From: Lentinula raphanica
Lineage: Eukaryota; Basidiomycota; Agaricomycetes; Agaricales; Omphalotaceae
DNA length: 64,000 nucleotides
NCBI GenBank assembly: GCA_027919835.1
Contig: JANVFP010000043.1
Span: 248,001-312,000 of the forward strand
Direction: 5' to 3'
Numbering within the stretch: the stretch's first letter is position 1; each line of letters opens with the position of its first letter. Of the stretch, positions 1 to 11,671 are shown one piece after another. The translations under genes were made by a program, and so were the position numbers. The notes below the pieces were generated by a model. It saw nothing but the letters and a program-made list of their open reading frames with translations. It was not told the origin of the DNA and did no database searches.

Positions 1-33
1 CACAACCACAACGTCGTCGTCTACTCAAATTGC

Positions 34-1544
34 ATGGATTCTATGCGACCGTATTCCTCGTTGCCCAACGAGCTACTTCACTCTATCACGGAATATATCG
101 CATTCACTATCGACCTATCAGACTCGTATAGCTCATATTCGTTGTACAAGCATGCCTCACCCGAACTCCTTGCGCTCTCTGTAGTCAACTGGCGGTTACG
201 TCGAATCTGTCTACCTTTCCTTTTTGCAAATATCAAGGTCAGACATGACGAGGATGTAACCCGGCTGGAGAAAGATCTTCCACTTTGTGCAAAGTTTACG
301 AAGTACATTATATGAACAATGCTATCCATTTCATTCCATTCATTGACCAACGTTTGCAGGACTCTGTCTATAGACCATTCTAAAGGCAGCTCCAGTGATC
401 TCACCGAAGCAGGGCAACAAAACTTATCTCAAATATTGCCTCGACTCGAGCAACTCCTTGTTGTTGAGCTGCCGGATTGTTGGGATAGAACTGATCTGCT
501 CAGAACAATGCTTGTGCACCCCACCGTCACTTCAGTCCTGGTCAATGAAATACCTAACAGCTCTATGGCCAATGATGATCTCTCGAAATTGATCTACGGT
601 CGTGTAGACACATATTCCGCCTTCATGCCTCGTTTCAGAAAATGCCTAGATCAGGGGATGAGATTAATGTCCCTCAGGCTCAACTCTATCGACGATCGGC
701 TCGAATCTCAGAAGTTCCCTGGGCTCCAAGAAATCAAAATACATTACACGGTACCCGCCTCATTTTCCTGGGTTCCTCCGCTTTTGTCAAATCATCCAAC
801 CCTGAATGAGCTCTGGCTCCTCCAGCTTGAGCACGATTTTTTCGCTCATGATGCACCTCCAACTTTCCTATCGTCTCTTGTCGACTTGAAGGAATCTCAA
901 GGAAAAGACCTCCAGCACTTTCTTTCAATTTCGGAACTCGGTCTTCGTAGAGCCCGGCCTATCAACGGATCCTTCAAGGATTGGCATATTATAGCATTGG
1001 GACTTGAAGTGAAATCTACCTTTGACAAGAAGTCGTGGATGGAAATACTCAGACCCATTCCTTTGATATTTCCAAAACTTGAAGTCCTTAGGCTCGATTT
1101 TTATGCACGCAGGTCATCGTATGATATCGTGCGTAATCTCATCTTCAACCTCCCCGCTCGTGCTGATTTTCTTCGAGTTAGGATGACCTTGCTTCCATAC
1201 TAGCGCGCTTCTCGTCTCTCAGGGTTCTCTACCTGAACAAGTTCTTTGGAGGGCTCTCCTTGGAATTCGCACGCAGGGCTATACGACAGGTTCAGCAAGA
1301 TGGATCGACGGGTTCCCCTGAACTGAGAGCGCGCGTGGAAAGCGTGATGTTGCTATCAATATCTAGATTGGTGAAGGGAGCCAGAGCGCTGGAGTCGATT
1401 CACATCAACGATTCAGGATTTGGTTATGTCAATTACTCCGCGAGACATTGGAATGTCATAGGATGGATTCATGTCCTTAATGGCAATCGGGACATCAGTG
1501 GAAAACTTACTACTCATTTTGATTCTGCCTCCTACTCGTTTTAA
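34..1544 (+). CDS. F-box-like protein, paralogue FB1
   Basis: Predicted F-box-like protein of 466 aa, first of ten paralogues here. F-box proteins usually connect an SCF ubiquitin ligase to a substrate; no substrate can be named. Exons 34-302, 360-1128 and 1182-1544 join in frame. Both introns are GT...AG (57 and 53 bp) and lie where all paralogues have them: inside the Lys codon that ends the F-box exon, and before the C-terminal exon. The N-terminus carries the F-box-like core LPNELLHSITEYIA followed by NWRLRRICLPFLFAN; the middle is Leu-rich with loose LRR-like spacing; the C-terminus has the family signature GWIHVLNGNRD. The paralogues begin with MR.., so the ATG at 43 is an alternative start to the one at 34. 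It is intact. The F-box assignment rests on motif recognition only, and the region upstream is cut by the window edge. Confidence 0.8.
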
Positions 1545-1840
1545 TTCTCCATCGTAGTTGAAAATTCTCTAATCTCATAGCGGCTCAAAAATGCTGTCGT
1601 TGTACAATGTAGACAATAAAAATTCTGGTAATTCATGAAACACATCCTTCTTCCATTAATACTACATCCTTACCAGCCATCTGTCCTCCTTTCTCAATTC
1701 TTCAGATGGTTTTCCTATGCTCAGTATCACATATATGATCATGATTGATAGCTGGGCGCAGATTCTGACACAGCCACCCAAACTTCTCAACTTTTGACGA
1801 CCACTTCCAACAGCTTCCAACACCATTAGCATTATCATTC

Positions 1841-3301
1841 ATGCCAACATTGCCCAATGAGCTGCTTTATTCTATCATTGATTATATTGCCTACACTCCC
1901 AAGCTGTCGAGGGCGGTAGACTTAGGCTTACGTTCTAAATCTCTGTTCGAGCATCCGTCACCCGAACTCCTCACGCTCTCTGTAGCCAATTGGAGTCTAC
2001 GTCGAGCTTGTCTGCCCTTCCTTTTCGCCAATCTTGATATAATACATGACGACGATGTAGAAAAAGTGGACAAATATCTCGTGCTTTTTTCAAGATTTAC
2101 AAAGTACGTTCCATGCAAAATGCTGCCATTGCCAAACTCTGACCAACGTTCACAGAGTTTTGATTATAGATGTTTTCTTACGAAAGTCGGACCAGGTCAT
2201 ATTCCATATATTACCCCAACTCACACAACTCTTCCACGTCGAGCTGCGAAACTGCTGGGATAGAACTAATCTACTCAGAACGATCGTTGCGCACTCGACT
2301 GTGATATCAGTTCTGGTTCATGAATTGCCTGATGTGTCAATGTGCGATGATGATTTATCTAAAGTGGTACTCAATAGCATACACATAGCCTCTGCCATTA
2401 CTCCCGAGTTTGAAATGTACCTTGCTCGAGGTATGGCACTGAATCACCTTGAATTCACCAGGCTTGACTTATTGGTCACCCAATTCGAGTCCAAAATTTT
2501 CTCTGGGCTGAAGGGAATACGAGTTTTCGAGTCTTCCAAGCCTACCTCATTCTCTTGGCTGGCTATCCTTTCGTCGACCCATCCAACTCTAAATGAGCTC
2601 TGGCTCAATCGCCGACAATGGTTTGCTCATGAAGCATATCCTTTCCTATCTCCATTATTCGAAGAATCTCAACGACGAGGCTTCGAGAATTTTCTCGCTA
2701 TCAAGCAAGTTGGCCTTCGTAGAGCTACTGGCCAAGCCTCGCAGGAGTGGTATGTCACAGGACTGTCCTTGAAAACCACGCCATCCAGTACGTCTCTAAT
2801 TGAGATACTCATACTCGTTGCCTCTGCATTTCCCAAACTCGAAATTCTTACTCTCAATCTCGAACTCCATGTGGGGATGTATGAAATTGTGCGTCATCCC
2901 ATTTGCAGTTTCCATGTTCATGCTGACTTTCTTGAACCTAGGGCAACCTTATTTCCGCACTTGCACACTTTTCATCTCTTAGAGTGCTTTACCTCGATAA
3001 TGTCTTCAAGCGCCTTGCATTCGGATCTGAAGACGAGAAGCTTATGCTACCGGTCCAGCAGGCCGAGTCGACAGATTCCATCCTAAGAGTTCGAGCGGAA
3101 AGCGGGTTATTTTTGTTTGTGTCTTGCCTAGCAAAGCAAGCCAGAACCCTAGAACATATTTGCATCGATGATTCGGGCTATGAATATGACAAGTCCGGCG
3201 ATTCCACCAGACTCTGGACTCTCCAAGGATGGCTTCATGTACTGAATGGCAATCGGGACGTTGGTGGAACACTTGCCAACACATCTCAGAAATATTCATA
3301 A
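1841..3301 (+). CDS. F-box-like protein, paralogue FB2
   Basis: Intact paralogue of 451 aa on the three-exon family plan: 1841-2103, 2156-2888 and 2942-3301, with GT...AG introns of 52 and 53 bp. The start ATG is directly followed by the F-box-like core (LPNELLYSIIDYIAY, then NWSLRRACLPFLFAN). The second exon holds the Leu-rich middle, including the family block FSWL...HPTLNELWL. The last exon ends with GWLHVLNGNRDVGGTL and four further residues before the stop. It is the tandem neighbour of FB1 (296 bp apart, same strand). The LTR retrotransposon starts 185 bp beyond its stop codon, so its 3' flank is disturbed but the coding region is not. The presumed role is substrate adaptor of an SCF ubiquitin ligase, inferred from the F-box only. 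Confidence 0.8.
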
Positions 3302-3481
3302 TATATCATTATGGCGGCTTGAAGACCATTCGAGAAGGTATGATCTACATCCTTCCTGTAATAGTTTGACTTATGTTTGTTTAGTCCAGTGTCAGTAGAT
3401 CTGTATCGACGACCAAAAAAACTCGCCATACGGCTGGCTTTATATGCTATAGGACCTCCTTTGTAAAATTCATGTCTTGGA

Positions 3482-3486
3482 AAGAT
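3482..3486. repeat. Target-site duplication, left copy
   Basis: The five bases AAGAT directly before the 5' LTR are repeated directly after the 3' LTR (13356-13360), as expected for integrase-made 5-bp staggered cuts of Ty3/gypsy elements. This fixes both outer boundaries of the element. Confidence 0.9.
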
Positions 3487-4065
3487 TGTTATGGTACGCT
3501 CCAGACGCTGGCGACTCATGAACTTTCTTAGTAATTCTTCATTCTGAGACTTCTTCCTATTCTTGATCTTCTCTCTACGCCTGTTCGACTTCTCTGCTTC
3601 TCCCATCTAGAATGACTACTTACTTACTTGTTACTATGTCTGATTTACTCTTCAGGATCCCGGAAGGGTCCCGAAACTGGAAGAACGTTCGAGAATCAGC
3701 AATATTGCCAAGTACTTATACCTTACTGTAGTAGACAGGGAATGACACTTTTGACTTGACCTTTTACTGCCACTTTGACTGACTAAACGTCGTCTGAACT
3801 CTCTTATCCCTGATATCGATTTGCTCTATCATCGGTAAGTACTGACTTTTCTAAACTAACCATTGACTCGCTCTGTTTAGCTTAGGAACTCCGCTCGAGT
3901 ATATCGCATTGACACGCTCTGCATTTACTACGAGCTTACAAGTACGGTTAAGTTTGACTTTTATCTCTTAGACACTAACTCTTAGTTACAGGACTCTCGT
4001 AAACTTCGAACGCCGACGCGCCTCGAAACGGATTCATCAGTAAGCGTTCGAACCGGTTTACAACA
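3487..4065 (+). repeat. 5' LTR
   Basis: The 579-bp direct repeat reads as identical to 12777-13355, begins TGTTATGG and ends TTTACAACA. Two stretches inside it look like small introns: 3835-3880 (GTAAGT, a CTAAC branch-like site, TTTAG) and 3947-3991 (GTTAAGT, CTAACT, TTACAG). It should hold promoter and R/U5 functions for the element; no clear TATA box was assigned. Confidence 0.95.
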
Positions 4066-4081
4066 TTGGTGGACACTAGGA
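4066..4081 (+). other. Candidate primer-binding site
   Basis: One base after the 5' LTR the sequence TGGTGGACACTAGG begins with TGG, the complement of a tRNA CCA end, as expected for a primer-binding site. I could not match it to a particular tRNA, and some fungal elements self-prime, so this is tentative. Confidence 0.4.
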
Positions 4082-4202
4082 GAAAGTGTCACTCGAGATA
4101 GCTTTGAGAACCGTAGACTTATCAATACTATATCATTCGTGTTGCTTGATAGTTGCGCGAAATTGATTATATTGAGTTAATCCGGGTACTACAGAGTGGT
4201 GT

Positions 4203-6824
4203 ATGCCGCAACCGTCAAAGAAACGAACTACTAAGAATTCGAATAAATCCCCATTTGCTGTCCCCTCTACACCGAGGAAACCAACTCTACTTCGCCACCC
4301 TTTGCGACAAACAGTCCCTACCACTAGCCCCGCTCCGGAGCTAACTTTACCCTTACCCAAAACTCCTTCTCGAGTTGAGTTTGACGAGCATTTCCCAGAA
4401 ATAACGTCTGACCCTGAAAACCCCTTTGAAATCAACGCTCTACCACCGTCTGTAGCTGGACCGCCATCGGTAGCCGAGACTCATAATTCGGAAGCGACCG
4501 AGCTATCTTATCATTCTCTTGAAGTTGAACTTCAGAACATCACAGAGAGATTAATGGCCTCAACTTCGACCGAAACCCTGAAAGGAAAAGCAAGAGAAGC
4601 TGAGAGAGATCCTATAGAGGATCAAGTTGCGGGGCTCATGAATCCGATCAACGAGAATATAGAAGGAGAGGCGTCTCCAGGAATAGAATATCCGGACGAA
4701 GTTCTGTACCGTTGCTATCGAATCGAACCTTTAAGGCCCATTAGCGACTATTATAAGGGGGATTATTCTGGCATACCTCAGAGTACAATTTCTCGAAATC
4801 CTGAAGTACGAATAACCTCATTTTACGAGGAGGATGGATCTATTCCTATGGAATACGTAAGCTTCACTGGGAATTCGGATTATCGAGACATACCTGAGGA
4901 GCATCGAGCGTATCTCCGAGACCGCAGAAAGGAGGCGGTACGATACGGTTCTCAATTTCTGAATCGACCTGCCTTGTTGAATTTTGAAGCAAACGCTCTT
5001 AGTCGAACAGAACGTAAACAGTTCAAAGTGGAATTGGAGCTTCTGAGGAAATTCTTGACACACTGGCGTGAAGTTACAGTCAGTAAGGAAGAAACAGCAT
5101 ATGCGGTGGTACCGGATAGCTACGTGGAGCTATTGAAGGCGCTCCGTAGGTTGTTAACGGAGACACGGATCGATTTCCAAGTACAAGGGATTCCACCTCC
5201 GGAAATGCCCGTTTGGGGAAAAAATGCATTGGTCGCGCAGTGGTGGAATTTCAATGACCTGGAATGTGTAGCAGCTTGCTGGCGCATACAAGTTGAGAAT
5301 TTCTTGGCTGAAATTGCCAGGAATACAGAGAAGCCGTTAGAATTTGATCGCGAGCAGTTAGCTAAACCCTACCGAGGACAAGGACAAACAGCCGACATAG
5401 CTCCCGGCGTAGCCTCCAGGAATCGGGATCCCGGCAGTATTTCACAGTTCAAAGAAGTGAGGACAGCCCAGTATAACACTCTGCGCGGGACTCTACGTAG
5501 TCAGGTTCGACCGGATCTGAACACAAATCGAGGAAGTTCATCCCGCCAGTTTGCTGAGGAGTTCCGAGGAACCACACCTGAACCTCGTCAACAGGATCCT
5601 GGCCGAGAGGACGTAATCTCGAATGCATCCAGATCCTCATTTCATTCGAATAGAAGACGAGGAGAAGGTAGAGGCCCGCCATTTGATCCACCAGGAGGTG
5701 ATCCGGGTGATGAACCTCCTAATGGACCTCCAAGAGTACCTCCAAGAGGACCTCCCGGACGAGGAGAACCAGGTGATCCAGGCAGCGAACCTCCTAGAAG
5801 ACCTCCGGGACGAGGAGGACCAGGCGATCCGGGCGACGATCCATTTGGAGACGATGGAGGCTACAATAGTGGACGAAGAAGACGAGATCTGGATCAGCGT
5901 TCGAATCAATTCGGAAACGGGTCTAATGAGGTACCTCGTTTCGATATCAAGCTGAAGCCCGATTTAATTCCTACGTGGGATGGGGACATGGAAAAGATAA
6001 TAACCTGGGAGACTCAGCTGAATGACCTGGCTAAACGGTCCTCCATCGTTCGCAAGCAATTAGGATACCTAGTTCCTACCCGACTTCGAGATCAGGCAGA
6101 AAGCTGGTATTATAGTCTATCTGAACGACGACGAAGCGAGCTCGAGATTGACTGGCCCACGCTTCGGAATGGCATCAATAGGTACTACATGAATCGAAAA
6201 TGGATGGATGATCAGAAAATTTCAGCAAACAAGGCCACGTACCGCGATTCTAGTCATACTCACGAAATGCCAAGTGAGTACTTCATTCGAAAGAAGGAGC
6301 TTCTCATGCGGGTCTACGATTACTCCGACACCCAGCTTATCCAGGAAATCATGGAAGGAGCTCCAACATCCTGGATCAATGTAGTGACACCGCACCTGTA
6401 CACAGATGTAGACGAGTTCCAGGAGGTAATAAAATTCCACGAGAACTCACTTATGGCGTTGTCGCGACCGTATCGAGAATATTGGCCTCGCGAGAGCTCT
6501 ACCCCTTATAAGAATCCGGCACCCTCCAAAGCGTATGTAAGACTTGTTGGTTCGAGCCCGAACTTACCTCCTCCTCAATTTCCAAAGGATGACTCGAACG
6601 TATCAAAGAAGGCATCGCCTGAAGAAAAGGGCCTGCGACCCTGTCGGCACTGTGGTAGTGGCAAGCATTGGGACTACGAGTGTAAGTATGCACGAAAAGG
6701 AGTGAAAAGAGCCCGAATGAATCATATAGTTACCACTCCTGAGGATATTCAGGCCCAACAAGAGTATGATGATGCATACTATGACCTCAGCTCGGATGAT
6801 GAGCTGGAAAAGGAGGATTTTTAG
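4203..6824 (+). CDS. Gag-like capsid/nucleocapsid protein of the LTR retrotransposon
   Basis: This 873-aa ORF should encode the structural protein that packages element RNA into cytoplasmic virus-like particles. The N-terminal ~450 residues are not recognisable. Residues ~490-560 are a low-complexity Pro/Gly/Asp/Glu/Arg segment (5670-5860). Residues ~580-780 look like a retrotransposon Gag region, with a WYYSLSERRR block followed by INRYYMNRKW. Near the C-terminus there is one zinc knuckle of the pattern C-X2-C-X4-H-X4-C (CRHCGSGKHWDYEC, 6642-6683) for nucleic-acid binding. The tail is acidic. The start ATG at 4203 is 138 bp after the LTR. The pol frame is -1 relative to this ORF and is open from 6803, so the two overlap by about 22 bases before the gag stop. 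Confidence 0.85.
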   Translation: MPQPSKKRTTKNSNKSPFAVPSTPRKPTLLRHPLRQTVPTTSPAPELTLPLPKTPSRVEFDEHFPEITSDPENPFEINALPPSVAGPPSVAETHNSEATELSYHSLEVELQNITERLMASTSTETLKGKAREAERDPIEDQVAGLMNPINENIEGEASPGIEYPDEVLYRCYRIEPLRPISDYYKGDYSGIPQSTISRNPEVRITSFYEEDGSIPMEYVSFTGNSDYRDIPEEHRAYLRDRRKEAVRYGSQFLNRPALLNFEANALSRTERKQFKVELELLRKFLTHWREVTVSKEETAYAVVPDSYVELLKALRRLLTETRIDFQVQGIPPPEMPVWGKNALVAQWWNFNDLECVAACWRIQVENFLAEIARNTEKPLEFDREQLAKPYRGQGQTADIAPGVASRNRDPGSISQFKEVRTAQYNTLRGTLRSQVRPDLNTNRGSSSRQFAEEFRGTTPEPRQQDPGREDVISNASRSSFHSNRRRGEGRGPPFDPPGGDPGDEPPNGPPRVPPRGPPGRGEPGDPGSEPPRRPPGRGGPGDPGDDPFGDDGGYNSGRRRRDLDQRSNQFGNGSNEVPRFDIKLKPDLIPTWDGDMEKIITWETQLNDLAKRSSIVRKQLGYLVPTRLRDQAESWYYSLSERRRSELEIDWPTLRNGINRYYMNRKWMDDQKISANKATYRDSSHTHEMPSEYFIRKKELLMRVYDYSDTQLIQEIMEGAPTSWINVVTPHLYTDVDEFQEVIKFHENSLMALSRPYREYWPRESSTPYKNPAPSKAYVRLVGSSPNLPPPQFPKDDSNVSKKASPEEKGLRPCRHCGSGKHWDYECKYARKGVKRARMNHIVTTPEDIQAQQEYDDAYYDLSSDDELEKEDF
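5670..5860 (+). repeat. Degenerate Gly/Pro/Asp-coding tandem repeat inside gag
   Basis: Short imperfect tandem units coding for PPGRG, GDPGD and EPP(R/N) alternate over about 190 bp. The reading frame is kept throughout. It is a low-complexity linker between the N-terminal part of Gag and its capsid-like region. Confidence 0.6.
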
Positions 6825-6913
6825 AATCCTCTCAGAAAACAGACGAGACAACTCCATCGAATGAGTCCCCTATTCGTGAAGATACGGAGGCTGCGTCTGA
6901 TCTGGGGGGAGAA

Positions 6914-9900
6914 ATGAACGGGGAAATTTTACAAGTTGAAGAGGAGAAGCCGACTCACCAAGCGATAGCGAGAATGGCTCGACCGAGCTTGAATCGTCGC
7001 ACACGAAGACGACTAGCACGAGACATCCAAAACCAAACGAAATCCTATCATACCCATGTTGATCAGGAGGGAGGAGCGGAGATTATAGAACTTCAAAAAC
7101 ATATGGCTCGGCCTCCGGGATGTGCATTTTTGGGTGCCAGAGCAACGGAAGCTTTAGGACATATCAATTCTCGGGACAGCGAAACAGTAGCTATTACCTT
7201 TGATACGGGTTCAGACATCACCCTTATCTCGTCAAAGGCTCTGAAGGGACTACCCAAAGCTCCTCGTATTCGTTCAGGACAGAAGATCAACCTTGTACAA
7301 GTCACGGGTCAAACGCAGATAGAAGGATATGTCCCCGTAGATCTAATCTTCGAAACGAGGGAAGGACCGGTGAAAATGAACGTCGAAGCCTATGTAGTCA
7401 AAGGTATGAGTACACCGTTTATCCTAGGGAATGACTTTGCAGATCAGTATGGCGTATCTACCATCCGACAGGAAGGCAGGACATACATACAATTTGGGAA
7501 GTCTGGTCGCCGCATGGAGGTTCAAAATTCCGTTACCTCCCCCTATGTGGACGATAATCACAAAGCCTTCAAAGTTCGGGTCCGGAAAGACTACTTAGGA
7601 CGAGTAGCTAAGTTAGCTCAACATCGCAAGAATCAAAAGAGCCGGAAACGAGCAAGAGGGAAGAATGGAAACATTCCAGTAAGGGCCCAGGACCAGATAA
7701 TCATACCCGCCGAAACCACAAAATGGGTCAACATTTCCACATATTTCCCGCCAAACTGCGAAACGCTTTTTGTAGAAAGGCTACTGACCACAAATCGGAA
7801 CGAGGAAGATTTGTATGGGGCCCCAGATACCCTAATCACCAAGGAGAACTCTCGGATCCCAATAGCCAATTTCTCTCAGAACGCGGTGACCATCTGTAAA
7901 GGACAGCTGTTGGGAACGGCTCATGACGCAGGAAAGTGGCTAGATAGAGGGGAGAGAGTTCCAACCGAAAACCTGCGGGAAGGTAACATGCAAGCTCGAG
8001 TCTTGAGGGCTCTAGTCAATTATAGGACGGGAGAAGAAGTCATGACTACAACGCACGTAAGAAGTCAGGTGAGATTGGACGAAGCGTTAGGACCGAATGA
8101 AAATTCCTTAGGACAGGAACCGGGTGAGCCTCCGGTAGAAGGAGGTCCTAAGACCGCTGAAGTTGTCGAGGATAGTACAAGCAGTGTACAGCTCTTGGCA
8201 GAGATTGATATCTGCGAGGAATTGACATCGACTCAAATCGAGGCTATACAAAGAGTGTTAATCAGGAATCAAGAAGCATTCGGGTTGGACGGTCGTCTCG
8301 GGAACTACAAGGAAGAAGTGACCATACCTATGTTACCAGGAGCTAAACCCGTAGCTCTGCCTCCCATCCCATTATCGCCTGCGAACAGAGAAGTCGTTGA
8401 TAAACAAATAGACGACTGGCTAGCTCTAGACGTTATTGAGCCATCGAAGAGTCCATGGGCGGCACCCGTATTCATAGTCTGGTGAAAGTCGAAGCCACGA
8501 TTGGTAATCGATCTAAGAAAATTGAATGAAATGGCAGTTAGCGATGAGTTTCCCCTACCGCGACAAGAGTACATCCTCAATGCATTATCCGGGAGCCATT
8601 ATTTGAGTACGCTGGATGCGCTCGCTGGTTTTACACAATTATCCGTGGCGGAAGAGGATCGAGAGAAGCTGGCATTCCGAACACATCGAGGACTGTACCA
8701 TTTCAAGCGTATGCCATTTGGATACAAGAACGGTCCAAGCATATTTCAACGCGTGATGCAAAAGGTGCTTGCTCCTTATCTATGGATTTTCGCACTCGTA
8801 TACATAGATGACATTGTTATCTATTCGAAATCATTTGAGGACCACATTGACCATATCGATAGAGTTCTATCGATCATAAAAGAATCGCAACTTACCTTGT
8901 CGCCAAAAAAGTGCCATTTTGGGTACCAATCCTTGCTCCTCCTGGGCCAAAAGGTTTCTCGATTAGGTTTATCTACACACCAAGAAAAGATTCAGGCAAT
9001 AGTAGATCTGGAAACCCCAAGAAACGTGAAGGAAGTACAAACCTTTCTGGGAATGATGGTTTATTTTTCGAATTACATTCCGTATTATGCCTGGATAGCG
9101 ACTCCATTATTCGCGTTACTCAGAAAGGGACAGAAATGGCAGTGGGACGAAGCGGAACAGCTTGCCTTTGACTTGTGCAAGCAGGTTCTTACCCAGGCAC
9201 CAGTCCGAGGACACCCCAACCCAGGTTCGCCCTATCGAGTGTACACCGATGCGTGTGATTACGGATTAGCGGGCATTGTACAACAGGTGCAGCCTATCAA
9301 GATCGCCGATCTTAAAGGGACAAAAACGTATGAAAAGCTGCACAAAGCGCACCTCGCAGGGGAACCAGTTCCAAGGCTAGTAGTAGATTTGGTGAAAGAA
9401 GATTCAGATGTTCCGCCGACCGGGAACTGGGCAGAGGAATTTGAGGACACAATAGTTTACGTTGAACGAGTGATAAGTTACTGGTCTCGCGTGTTGCAAC
9501 CAGCTGAACGTAACTACTCACCTACCGAACGTGAAGCGCTGGCGTTGAAAGAAGCGTTGATCAAGTTCCAACCGATCATAGAAGGGGAAAAGATCATAGC
9601 CATTACGGACCACGCAGCGCTTACATGGTCTCGAACCTTTCAAAACGTGAATCGACGATTACTCACATGGGGACTGGTGTTCTCAGCTTACCCAAATTTG
9701 AGAATCATTCATAGAGCGGGAAGAATCCATTCGAACGTAGATCCAATATCACGACTACGGCGGCGTATACCAAGTCAGATCGGTCCAGAAGACAGTGAAT
9801 TCGAAGCCTTGAGAATTCGTACCCCCGAGACAGAGGAAGGTCTATCAAACATGTTCGAGAGTTTAGGGGACCGGTTCGAAGAGAAACTACTCACTGTAGC

Positions 9901-11671
9901 TACCGCTTTCCTACGAACGGAAGTACAAATTGAGGATGCCGATGAAATGGACCTAATCCTGGAGATCACTGAGGAAGAAGACGATCAAGTTTACCCGGTA
10001 CAGGTACGGCTCTCAAGATCCTACTCCCTGCTCTCTAGTTGGGACGAAGGGGAGCTTGAGAGATGGGTAAAAGCATATCAGACGGATCCGCACTTTGACA
10101 AAATAATTCTGACGCGTAGAACGAACCTCAATGTAACTCACGTCGAATATCCACAATATTTTTTGTCCGAAGAAGGGTTAGTTTATTTCGAGGATGCACT
10201 AGGGAACCTAAAGTTGTGCGTTCCGGAGAGCTTGCGGGCAGAAATAATGAATGAGGTCCATAACTCCATCACGGAAGCAGCGCACGGAGGATTCTATAAA
10301 ACTTACAATCGAATAAGTTCCACTTACTACTGGCCAAGAATGTCGCGGGATATTAAGAAATTCGTAAGGACTTGTGATATCTGTCAGAAATCAAAGCCCA
10401 GACGACACGCACCTTCGGGTGAATTACAATCCATCCCCATCCCACTGCAGCCATTCGAGGTAGTCACAATGGATTTGATCACGGATCTGCCACCGTCATC
10501 GGGATATAACAGCATACTCGTCATAGTGGATAAACTTACCAAATTTGCCCAATTCATACCGACCGTTACCACAGTCAATGAGGTCGAAACGGCGCGACTA
10601 TTTTTCCACAACATCGTCAGCCGATTTGGAATCCCTATGCAGGTCATCACCGACCGCGATGCGCGTTGGCGAGAAATTTTTTGGGGGGAGGTCTGCCGCC
10701 TAATGGGAATAAAACGAGCTCTGACAACATCTTACCATCCACAAGCGGACGGGCAGACAGAAATCATGAATCAAACATTGGAAGTTATTTTGCGTGCATA
10801 CATAGGACCTGAAAAGGACGACTGGGCAGATAAGTTAGACCCGATCGCGCTAGCCTATAATACATCTCCTCACACGGCGACCGGGTTCAGCCCATCCTAC
10901 CTGTTATATGGGTATCATCCACGGACTGCATCCAGACTCCGTAACCCATCCCTGGGAATATCGCGTGTATTTCCAGACAAAAATTCTGGGGGGGGTGAGG
11001 CAAGGAATATCAAGAATAATTTTGTTGGAACTCTTGATCAGGACGACCGTGCGAAGGAGTTAGTAGAGGGGTTCGAGGCCGAAAGAAAACAAGCACAAGA
11101 AGCTCTTTACCTAGGACAGATCTTCCAGCAGAAACATTATAACAGAAAGCACACCCCGTTACTATTGGAGCCCGGCGATAAAGTTTTAATCAATCCCCAT
11201 ACCCTTCGACTTCTACGACAGGAAAAGAGCGAGCTAGCGCAGGGCGCACGGAATCTAGGCAAGAAACTGTTAATGCGTTATGAGGGACCTTTCGAAATAA
11301 TGGAGAAAATCAGCCCGGTCGCTTACCGGCTTCGCCTCCCTGCTTCATACAAAATTCATCCTGTCATCAATGTTGAGCATCTGGAGCGATACTTAGAATC
11401 CCCGCCTGAATTTGGTAAACGACCCTTCAAGAAATTGCAAAGGGAGGATTTTGAAGACTTACCAGAGGTTGAGGTAGAAAAAATAGTTGACGAGAGCTTT
11501 CGGTATGGACGAACTCGAAACGGTAGGAAAAGACGCATTCCTATCTACCGAGTAAGATTCATAGGATATCCACCCGAGGAGGATGATTGGAAGACAGAGC
11601 CGGAATTGAAGAACGCCCCGGACATCTTGAGAGATTGGAAACGTGTACGCTATTCAAGCCGCAGGCCATGA
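6914..11671 (+). CDS. Pol polyprotein (protease, RT, RNase H, integrase, chromodomain) with one internal TGA
   Basis: This is one reading frame from about 6803 to 11671, broken only by an in-frame TGA at 8483-8485. The part before the stop carries the aspartic protease (DTGSDITLIS, near 7202). The part after it carries reverse transcriptase with YIDDIVIYSK (8801-8830), RNase H starting at YTDACDYGLAG (~9240), the integrase HHCC zinc finger (H..H near 10260, CDIC near 10375), and the DDE core (MDLITD, ITDRDARW, GQTEIMNQTLE). A GPY/F-like module follows, then a C-terminal chromodomain (VEKIVDE...YRVRFIGYP.EEDDW, ~11467-11640). The stop falls at the start of the RT fingers, just after the APVFIVW block. 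No -1 shift site of textbook form joins it to gag. The enzyme set would copy element RNA to cDNA and insert it into the genome; as sequenced, full-length Pol needs read-through or trans supply. Confidence 0.88.

Noticed and set aside
3286..3606. Minus-strand ORF overlapping the 5' LTR with a basic N-terminus (MGEAEKSNRRREK), repeated at 12606-12896.
   Set aside because: It lies inside the LTR in both copies and runs into unrelated flanks with different C-termini, so it is a chance antisense ORF of the LTR.
5623..5955. Overlapping ORFs on both strands across the gag low-complexity region.
   Set aside because: They are frame shadows of the Gly/Pro/Asp repeat; gag itself has the family features.
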